Translations under genes and position numbers: made by a program | Shown: positions 55,398-64,000 of the stretch, in pieces | Position numbering within the stretch: position 1 is the first letter of the stretch | How the letters are laid out: every line of letters begins with the position of its first letter | Notes under the pieces: generated by a model | Seen by the model: only the letters and a program-made list of their open reading frames with translations | Database searches by the model: none | What the model was told of the DNA's origin: nothing | NCBI GenBank assembly: GCA_033296885.1 | Contig: MU863964.1 | Coordinates: 62,001 to 126,000, forward strand | DNA length: 64,000 nt | Direction: 5' to 3' | DNA from: Triangularia verruculosa | Lineage: Eukaryota > Ascomycota > Sordariomycetes > Sordariales > Podosporaceae

Positions 55398-56460
55398 ATG
55401 ATGTCCCCCAAAACCTACCTCATAACCGGCACCACCTCCGGCATCGGCCTCGCCCTCGTCAAACACCTCCTCTCCCAGTCCCAAAACGTCATCGCCACCG
55501 GCCGCAACATCACCTCCCGCTTCCCCCCCTCCCTCCTCTCCTCCCACCCCAACAACCTCAAGCTCCTCGAACTCGACCTAACCGCCCCCTTACCCACCCT
55601 CCAATCCATCGCCGCCTCAGCCTGGGCCCTCTTCCCCGGAGGCATCGACATCCTCTTCAACAACGCAGGCATGTCAGCCATGAAATCCTGCGAGGAAGCC
55701 TCGTAAGCTCCCCCCTTCCCCTTTCACCCCAAAACCACCCCATCTTCCACCACCACAAGGTAGGTACTAAAACAAACATTCCCACCCCAGCGACGACTAC
55801 ATCACCACCATCTTCACCGCCAACCTCTTCGGCCCAATGCGCCTAACCCAAGCCCTCCTCCCCCTCCTCCGCACAAAGTCCACCACCACCAACCCCGCCG
55901 TCATCGCATTCACCTCCAGCTCCACAGCCTGGACCCCCCTCCCCTTCATGTCCCACTACGCCTCCAGCAAAGCAGCCCTCTCGACGTACATCGAGGCCCT
56001 CGCCAAAGAACTCGCCCCCTTCGGCGTGGGAGTCGTCGGGTTCGAGTGCGGGGGCTGCGCCACCAACCTCGGCCAGCCGCGCGAGGAAACCACCCCCAAT
56101 AACAACAGCAGCAGCAGTACCACTGGATTGCTTGACCAGAAGCAGCAGCAAGAAACCGTTTATGATGACGGATTGGCCAAGTTGGTCGGCATGTTCACTA
56201 GGGATCCCATGGCTTACATGCCTGGCGACGCTGACAAAGTCGCCAGGACGATGGCCGAGGTCGTGCAGAAACTCAATGGCGGGGAGAAGGTGCCGAGTAG
56301 AGTTGTGCTGGGGAGCGATGCTTGGGAGAGCGTCAAGCAAAAGGTCGAGGAGACGGCGCAGGTGCTGGAGGATTGGAAGGCGGTTAGTTGGGGGACCGAT
56401 CGGGAGGGAGTCAAGGGCGGGTGCGAGGCAGATTATTTGAGGGCCGTTAGTATTTTGTGA
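55398..56460 (+). CDS. Short-chain dehydrogenase/reductase
   Basis: Two exons, 55398..55702 and 55791..56460, encode 324 residues. The intron has donor GTAAGC; the join gives ..CEEAS-DDYITTIF. Classical SDR motifs are in order: TYLITGTTSGIGLALV (NAD(P)-binding TGxxxGIG), an LLELDLTAPL strand, ILFNNAGMSAM, a Ser in FTSSSTAW, and YASSK with the catalytic Tyr and Lys. A basic residue after the second strand (TGRN) suggests NADPH. The substrate is unknown. It is cytosolic; there is no signal peptide. Ser/Gln-rich insertion sequence occurs near residue 220. ATG at 55401 is an alternative. Third positions are almost all C in the first half and shift to G in the second. Convergent with SWC3. Confidence 0.9.
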
Positions 56461-56931
56461 AGTGTGTTTGCGTCGGCTGGGAAAAGGTGATGGTCCTGGC
56501 TCCAATAATGTGTCATAGAAGCGTCAAGGTTTTTCTGCTCAAATATCTGTCTTGTTTGTTCAAAGTCTTCGTTCGTGTAAAAAAAAAAGGGGGGCAAAAT
56601 ACATCACAGGGAATTTATTTGTTCGTAACCAAAGAAATGATCAGTCCGATGTCAGTCCCAAAAACTCCAGCCCATGATCCCTCAGGTCTCTTGTCGCGCA
56701 CACAAAGAAGAGAACCTGACCCAGCCCCATCCAATCCGTCACCAAATAAGTATAACTGAGAATAATAGCAGTAATAAAAAACAAGCCGGTAAGCGCTCCG
56801 TGTGGGCACACGTATTTTTCCCCTTTAGCCCAGGTATTCCCAACCACAAACGCGCTGAATGTCCCAAAAACTCACAATAAACACAGTTTCAAAAAAGCAA
56901 AGATTGTTACAATATTTCCACCTAACACCAC
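56461..56931. other. Intergenic region between converging SDR and SWC3 genes
   Basis: About 470 nt of 3' flanks with an A-rich run at 56578-56589. No gene seen. Confidence 0.5.
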
Positions 56932-59386
56932 CTACTCCCTGCTCGCCTTCCCAGCCACCGTCGCGATGAAGCTTTGGTACTGTGCATCTTCATCCGCTGC
57001 CTCTGTGCCATTATGAACCCCTCTTGACCGTGAGGTCAGCTCCTGCATCTCCACTTTGGGGTGCTTACTGCTGCCTCGAGACCGCGAGCTTAGCTCCGTC
57101 ATCTCGATCTTGGGCGGATTCGTTGCCCACAAGACCTGCGGAGCTGACGGGGTGTTGTGAGCTGACTTCTTTTCTCTTTCCTCTACTTCGGCATCTTTTT
57201 CTTTGGCAGTCCCGTTCGATATTCCGGCCATCTCGGTGTCCTCCGTCTCCGTGCCGTCGCGTCTCGGCAATCTCATCGCCAAAAGTACGTACTCTGACCT
57301 CGTCATGGTCTCCATGATGCCCTCCATATACCGTCTGACCTCCTCCTGGGGCGCCACTACTCTAAAGAGGTTCTCCAGATGCCGACCGGTGGGCGTAAAG
57401 AGTCGCACGGTAAGGGGCTCGTAATAATCCTGGTCCGGGTCCGCCTGCGGATACTCTGATTTACTGCCCCGGCGGACTACCAAGAAAGAGGCCACGACTT
57501 GTTGCCCTGCCCCGGGGGCCATTGCCATCTGTTCCAAAATGCTGAACTTCGGGAACATGTAACGGTCACCATTGCCACCAGCAACCTCAAATACAACCGC
57601 AGAAATGTCTGGCTTCGGAGGCGGCGGAGGTCCCTTGGATCGAAGGGCTTGCTGTGGCTGAGGCGCTGGTTGGGGTGCCGGGGTAGACGAGGCCGAATTG
57701 TTGGCACTGCCATTCACCCCATTGGCTTGTTTTGACACTATTGGAGTAGTCGCCGAGGTTGGCGTCTTCAAAGGCTGCGCTTCCTTCTCCTTCAGCATTG
57801 TCCGTAATGAATCAATTACGAGCTTCAGATCCGTGGCATCGGAGAACTGGGTCTTATTCTCCGAAACACGCCGTACCATCTCCCTGGTCTTGATGTCGTC
57901 CAGCGCCTTTTTGACCAAGGCAACAATGAGCGGATCGCACCCATTCGGTGGCCTCAGATCTGCAGAAGTCTGCTTGGCATTCGAAGTCAAAACAATATCC
58001 AGAATGGCCTTGACTTCATCTGCAAAGTATTTGACTGTTCGGCCGTCGATGAGCAACCTTTCGGCTGAAGGGCCAGTGGTACTGCCGCTCCGCTTGTTCT
58101 CCGCGGTGATGGCATCAATGATGGCCTGAAACCGAGTAAGTTCTTGCTTTGTGGCCTCGCCATTAGCAACACGCTTCATCAAGTCCCGCAGCTCGGCGTC
58201 GGTGCCTGCCCTGGAAGCTAACATCAATATTATTGGATCTGTACCCGGCGCAGGCTTCCCTGGCGCAGCCGCCCCTGGGGCTGCCGGAGCTCCATTTATC
58301 GGCGGTTTGGCTAGAGCGGGGTTGTGTCCGGCAGGAAATGCTGCAGCACCTGTGCCTATGATCAATGTGGGGTTGGGAGAAGGTGGAAGTCGAGGTGGCT
58401 GGATGCCAAGCGGCGTCGTGACATGCGGTCTTGCTGGCGGTTGCGGTATGACGGTCCCCGGAGACAGAACTGATTCCATGCCTCGTGGTGAAGCAACCGG
58501 TCTTGGCAATGCCGCAGGAATGGTGGGCGTCAGACGTGATATCTCGGGAGCTAGTGGTGGGTTTGGCGCAGGCGACTGTCCTAGGCCTTGAGGAATTCCC
58601 ACAGTTGGCTGTTCCGTGGGAAGAGTCGGGGTTTGCGCCGGTGTCTGGGTTTGTGTTCGTGGCTGACTTGGTGCTTTTGGTTGAGCCGGCGCTTGACCTG
58701 AAGGTTGGGCAACTGGTGTGGGAGCAGGAGACGATGTTTCTGCAGACTTTGCAATCTTCGGGGTAGCTGGTGGGGGCATGATTCCGTTTGGGGGCCCATA
58801 TTGTAGGACCGGTCGCTGTGTGATCGGGGGAGGAGGTGGAGGTTTCGGATCCTTGACAGAATACATGGTGGCTTCGAAACTGTGCGGCTCCACGATGATA
58901 GTCACGGGTCCAAGTTTCACCATGCTGGCCTTGGAAGGATTGTTTGGCTCCTCAATAATCTGGCCCTTCTTCTTGATCGGTTTGGACCAGTATTTGGGGA
59001 ATATCGCTTCGGACATCCATTGCTGACGTGATCGTGCGAGAGATTCGGAAAGAACGGCACTAAAAAATGTCTGTCAGCATTTTGGTCTGCTTCAGGATGA
59101 GCAGCCAAGGGAGCACGCACCTCTCCGTCACTGACTGATAGTCCTTATTTGAGAGGTCGTTTGGCTGCGGCGAATCGACGGTAGGCAGAGGTTTTCCGGC
59201 GCTGATCGACTTCGGTAAGGGAGTTGGAATGTCCTCGACAGGAGTCGGCTCTGGCTCGGCGGCTGGGGCAGGTGTCGGCGTCGCAGATTTAGAGACTGAT
59301 TTGGGCGTTGAATCAATGTTCCTCCTCTTGGCAGCTTGCTCGACCCTGGCAGCAGCGCGTGCTGGAAGCTTCCTCTTCTTCTCCAT
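56932..59386 (-). CDS. SWC3: SWR1-complex protein 3
   Basis: Two exons, 59386..59121 and 59059..56932, encode 797 residues. Swc3 is a subunit of the SWR1 chromatin remodeller, which places histone H2A.Z in nucleosomes. The conserved N-terminal block is MEKKRKLPARAAARVEQAAK, then KDYQSVTE-SAVLSESLARS (joined across the GTGCGT..TTTAG intron) and WSKPIKKKGQIIEEPNNPSK. A long Pro/Ala/Thr-rich middle follows. A second conserved region lies near residues 360-500 (DPIILMLASRAGTDAELRDL; DPLIVALVKKALDDIKTREM). The C-terminal part (VVFEVAGGNGDRYMFPKFSI, then VRLFTPTGRHLENLF) also looks folded. It is nuclear. Two adjoining copies of a short ..EMxELxSRSRG repeat end the protein. Confidence 0.88.
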
Positions 59387-59966
59387 CTCTCAAACTATTC
59401 GAGCCCGACGTGTAGAGTTGTTGAGCAGCCCGTCATAAGCACATCGGGATCGGTCGAGGCGTTGAGCTGGAGCGTGGACAACGAACACTGCTGATACGAT
59501 TAAAGAACCCCCAACGAGACAAACAAGAGCGCGCGTGTGCGCGTGGACAATTGAAGGGTGATCAGTCCCAGGACGTGCTGGTTATGGTAATATGCAGCTG
59601 GGAAGGAAGGGACAGAGACCGTGACGAAGGCACCAGCAGTTCCGACCCCCAAAAAGAAAATGGGTCCTCAAGCTGGCGGGTGTTGCCCGAATTATCAAGC
59701 AAGCATTTCCTGCGCGCTAAACCACGTATGGAGCCTTTCCACGCCTGTCATTGGCTACCTTCGATTACAGTTAATAAATGCGCCGCTGTAAACGGGGACG
59801 CAGGATGGATCCTCCCAGCATCCATGATGCTTTCCTTCTTTCCGTGACAGTTTCCTCGCCCCTATCGCATCTCCCAAATGCTCGTTTTCGTTCCATTTAC
59901 ATTCCTGGTAAAGCACCCAGAAATCCCCGAAAAGCATCTTGGTCGGCACATGACAATCTGTTGGAG
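59387..59966. other. Divergent promoter region, SWC3 / membrane hydrolase
   Basis: About 580 nt. The hydrolase frame is open back to ATG 59778, so its first exon may extend into this region. No other gene or repeat seen. Confidence 0.45.
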
Positions 59967-61733
59967 ATGGACAGTGCGGCAAGCCGGGATCTTGGTGGAG
60001 ACCAACTAATAAGCCGCATGCTAAGAGTTACTGGCCTTAACAGAATGCCCCACCCGACACACCTTATACTGCCCAGCTCTGAGCCCAACATGATGTCGTC
60101 TGATAGCAACAGTATCAGCCCGCCTCACATCATTGACGGCATGTCCCTGTCCAACGTCAGCCCACGCAACCGACGACGCCGCCACACAGACCGTTCAACT
60201 TCCATGTAAGTCAACAAAGCCAATTTTCAGGATCGTGGCCATGTCTGTGTCATTTGACTTATCGCATAGAACCTCATATGTAACAGGACAAGATTCGATG
60301 TCCCAACAGCGGCTTACCAAAGTTGGTTCATCTCAAAGTCGTTTATCCAGCATGTTGAACCCGGAGATAGCTGCCGGTCTCTCTGTAGGGCTCATCTTCG
60401 GCGTTCCGGTGGCTGTATATGCTTTGTTTCTCGGGTTGAGTTCGATACCATTCTTTCAACGACAGTAGGACCGAAAATCTCTCCATTCGCGACCGTGATT
60501 ATGCAGCTAACATGAGGCCGACCCATCAGATTCTTGTACGCGCACAAGTTCCACAGTTTATGGTGGCCAGGCGCTCGTAAAAAGATCAACCAGCCTCAAC
60601 GATATGGATTTGCCAGTTAGTCCACAATGCTCTAATCTTGATGCTGAAGACTTGAAGCTAACCGGACTCAGAAAACCAAGCCACCCCCTTCCTCCTTCGT
60701 ACTCCTGACAACGAGTCCCTCTATGCCTGGCACATCCTGCCCCTAACCCTATATAACCAACATACCTCCACCCTCGGCTCTCGCCCAGACCAGGGCATCT
60801 GCCACAAAGACTTCACCAGAACCCAGCAGATTGACCTCTTGCGCAATGATCCTGACGCAAAGGTCGTGGTCTCCTTCCACGGCAACGCAGGCCACCTCCT
60901 GCAATCTCATCGACCTCGAGTCTACCACACCCTCTCGCTAAATCACCATATCTTCTCCCTCTCCTACCGTGGTTTCGGTCTGTCGACGGGCTACCCAACC
61001 GAAGCCGGTCTCACGACTGACGCCATCGCCCTCATTGACTTCCTCTTCAACGAGTGCCACATTCCACCCCATCGTATCGTCTTGCTCGGCCAATCCCTCG
61101 GAACTGCCGTGGTCGCCGCTGTCACGCACCATTTTGCCATCAACCACCAGATTGACTTTGCCGGTTCCGTCATCGTCGCCGGCTTCAGCTCGCTGCCCAC
61201 TATGCTCAGCGGGTACAGCATAGCAGGCTTCATCCCTGTCCTCAGGCCGCTATCGTGGTGGCCCTGGCTGTTGAAGGTGGTGATGGGAAGAGTGGTGGAC
61301 AGATGGGAGAGCGCTGCCCGTTGGAAGCAAGTCACGCGCGAGGTGAAGCAACGGAAAGGACGGCTGAGACTGGAGATGGTGCACGCAAAGAATGACTGGG
61401 ATATTCCAGCACACGAGGACGACAAGGTGTTTAGAGCTGCTGTGGGTGGGGTTGTGGATGATAAGCTGACGGAAGGGAACATTGAGGAGATGAAGGAGGA
61501 CAAGATGGTTGGCGATAGAAAGGAGGGGTTTTCGGTTGAGTGGATGGAAGAGGGGGTTGTGATTAGGCAAGAGTTGGTTCCTTTTGGAGGTGAGTAACTA
61601 TGCTGATATGGGCGAACGGGATGAAGAAAGCTGACCGATTCTAGGACACAATGATGTCACGTTCTATGCTCCGACTTTTCTGGCCATCATGAGGTCGTTT
61701 GAGGGGGTGCGAAATAATGATGGCACGTTGTAG
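59967..61733 (+). CDS. ABHD12/Bem46-like membrane alpha/beta-hydrolase
   Basis: Exons 59967..60205, 60270..60467, 60530..60615, 60672..61589 and 61645..61733 encode 509 residues from MDSAASRDLGGDQLISR. A start at 60352 (MLNPEIAAGLSVG) would give a 402-residue protein of more typical length, with the first exon then non-coding. One transmembrane helix (GLSVGLIFGVPVAVYALFLG) is followed by IPFFQRQ-FLYAHKFHSLWW and RYGFA-KNQATPFLLRTPDN; both joins recreate family sequence. The hydrolase core has VVVSFHGNAGH (oxyanion), LLGQSLGTAV (nucleophile Ser) and ends G-GHNDVTFYAPTF with the catalytic His. A likely Asp is in AKNDWDIPAHED. Bem46/ABHD12 relatives are membrane-bound lipases or lysophospholipases; fungal Bem46 affects polarity and germination. 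Confidence covers the family; the N-terminus is uncertain. Confidence 0.85.
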
Positions 61734-64000
61734 AGCAGTAGGAGGCGGGGTTCATTTTTTTGTTACAGTGTTACAAAGTTTGATGAGATGCCATGTATAC
61801 TTGAGAGGCTCCATCGCCTACCTATAACGTAACACTCGCTGCATGCTAACGTGAAAGCTTAGGTTGTTTTCAAAGTAAGCTCAGGCTAATGTAAGTCAAA
61901 GCTGAGGGTGTAGAAAGAGAGGCTTGTATTAGTTGGAGTAGATACCGGGACTAGTAGCTACACAAGCTTGGACTGGCGCTATGATGGCTCAGGTCGGTTC
62001 AATGTAAAGCTTCGACTGAGTTCGAGGCACGTCTTCCAAGCCTTACAACCGCCTTACCTACTTGGGAGAACTAGCATATGACACATCATAAACTTAGCTT
62101 ATATCTAGAGGCTCCCTACCTAGTAAACCCGCATGAACTACGATAGTACTACATCATCAAGCGCCAATCCCGTAGAAATAAAGTACGGACTAATCAAGGA
62201 GGCTCTCGAAGGAAGTAGGTCCTATCTTCTTCTGCTCATCCAGTTTGATCGCAATACTCAACTGTTCAAATCGGCATTTGAACACACAATCAGCCAACCT
62301 TAGGCCAACCATCCCCGCCGGTCCTCAGCCCAAGCACCATTGAATAACCACTAGGCTTAGTTGCGGACAATAAGTGTCGTTCATATCGCCCTGCCCCTTT
62401 ACAAGGTCGCAAACCACCAACGAAACTCATGGTAAGATCGAGGCATAGGGCTAGCGGGAGCTATTGGCAGTGGTGTCCGCGTCCATGCCAGCCAGTCATA
62501 TGGCACGTTTGCTGAGCTAGATGAGTTGAAGCACATGAAACACCGTATTACATCCGGCGCGGAGTATGCCCGGTCCATCAAGACGTCAGGATGTGGGAGC
62601 TTCTTTTCATCACTCCATGTCAGGTAACCTTACGATACCTGAGTTCATGCCGTACTTTTGAGCGTTACAACGAGTACATCAAACGGCCCATGCACACGAA
62701 AACAGATGAGGAGACACAGTAATTATATTGTCTATGTAACTTGTCCCAGAAATCGTCAACCGGTTCACCGAGCCCATGTTCAAATCTCTCGACAGAACCC
62801 GCTCAGTCAGAAAACCCATCAACATCCCAGAGCTCCTCAAAAAAAGAAAAAAAGTTTTGTTTTCGTGTTTTCTGTGTTGTTTTTGTCAAGTCCCACCGTA
62901 TCTCTCTTCCAGTTTGTTTTGTTGTCATCGATAGCCCATATCCTCCCAGGTGTTGAGTAGATGAAGATGTCGGAGAGGGTGGGTGACTTGTTCCAAAATC
63001 GCCTCAGCAAGAGACAGAGCCTCGGCCGGGCACCAAATATGTCAAGATCGCCGCCAAAATGCTAATCACCAGTCCGCCGGGCAAAGGCTGAGACGGCTAA
63101 TGCATATCGAGCGCTGCTGACTTGTCCGCTTCCAATTCCGATCCCATCGAAACTTTACAATATTCTCGAGACCATCACGAGCCTGTAACAGCCCCGCTGC
63201 CCCTAATACATGTTTGAGAACACTATCCCACCATAACCGTGAATGCTCGCATGCTCTCTATGCGAAATACCTTCGCCGCCACCCTAGCTCCGAGTCAACG
63301 CCTAGAACGCAGTCGCATACACTCCTCCCAAGCACAACCGAAAAAGAGAAAAATCGTCGAACGTCTTCGCGGAACATAAGGGAAAATGGTGCGCAAACCC
63401 ATGCCTTTTCCCCAGCCAGGCAACGAACGCCAACAGCCCGGATCCCCAGCTCCCATATACGCCCCGGAAAAAGCCAAACCCATTAAATCAACCCAGAAAC
63501 GCCGTTGTATATGAACCATCTCGCCGAAAACCCCATTACCCAGGCTCAGACCGCCCTCTTACCAGCCCACCAGTCTCCTCGAGGGCATCCGCCAACCATG
63601 CAAAAGGTCCATGCGCGCACCAGTTCCTATTCTTTTGTGAAGGAAAGAAAATCGCATTTCCCAGAGGCGCCTCCGCCCAACTCGTCGTATAGGTCAAGGA
63701 TGAAACGTGTCCCGGTCGAAACAGGGACTGGCCTGTGAAAACATGAGGAATGACTGCATAAAGTGAAGATCCGGAATGAAGAAAACAGCAAAAATTGAAC
63801 GAGTGCACCGCAATACAATGCTACAAGACTTCCAACCAGCCGCGTTCTGACTCTACCGCTGACTGCGGCGTCCCAGTTGTCTAAGAACTTGGTGACGGAA
63901 ATGTCCCAAGTGAAAGTCGACTGTATCGCCACGCGGAAGAGATGATGTTCGAGTTGGGCCCCTAGGCCACGAAGGGAAATTAATGGGTATGTTGTTGGTA
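61734..64000. other. No gene seen at the right end
   Basis: About 2.3 kb. Frames of 60-101 codons carry no domain. The sequence is mixed, with A-rich patches near 62840-62880. No tRNA, repeat array or element ends were recognised. It may be the long upstream or downstream region of a gene beyond the window. Confidence 0.45.

Overview
The window is nuclear DNA of a filamentous ascomycete, most likely a Sordariomycete close to the Sordariales. Genes are spaced about one per 2-4 kb on both strands. Introns are short (about 50-120 nt, GT..AG, with CTAAC/CTGAC-like branch sites). The recognisable proteins are typical of filamentous ascomycetes: COX10, a kinesin-8, a GH115 glucuronidase, NMT1, SWC3, DUF6594, DUF7708-like and DUF7025/AAA proteins. 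Gene models below were spliced by hand. Each junction given keeps the frame and restores family-like sequence across the join.

Layout. 0-6 kb: the 5' end of an MFS sugar transporter leaving the left edge, then almost 6 kb without a convincing gene, ending in a pyrimidine-rich leader. 6-19 kb, core genes: Myb/SANT regulator, COX10, a transaldolase-family enzyme, an intron-containing tRNA-Pro(AGG), and a kinesin-8. 19-26 kb: an AT-rich minisatellite, a secreted GH115 enzyme and a BuGZ/ZNF207-like zinc-finger protein. 26.5-39.5 kb, an accessory stretch with few core genes: a small Cys-rich ORF, a 33-bp minisatellite, a DUF6594 protein, a 387-bp MITE-like element, an orphan protein with a ubiquitin-like C-terminus, two further orphans (one multi-pass), a HeLo-like/G-alpha fusion, a broken Cys-rich membrane-protein gene, and a membrane protein of unknown function. 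40-45.5 kb: NMT1, an alpha/beta hydrolase whose start codon is split by an intron, and a Rax1-like RGS membrane protein. 46.7-54.5 kb: a divergent pair, a DUF7708/STAND-like protein with a degenerate P-loop and a 1348-residue AAA ATPase. 55-62 kb: a short-chain dehydrogenase, SWC3, and an ABHD12/Bem46-like membrane hydrolase. 62-64 kb: no gene seen.

How the genes relate. Most are unrelated housekeeping functions. The one possible theme is signalling and self-defence. The 33.9-36.1 kb gene joins a HeLo-like domain, of the kind found at the N-terminus of fungal STAND/NLR cell-death proteins, to a G-alpha GTPase fold whose switch II catalytic Gln is Arg. The DUF7708/STAND-like and AAA proteins lie about 11 kb away. 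NMT (the enzyme that lipidates normal G-alpha subunits) and an RGS protein lie within 10 kb of the fusion, which may be coincidence. The fusion is my main candidate for an undescribed system.
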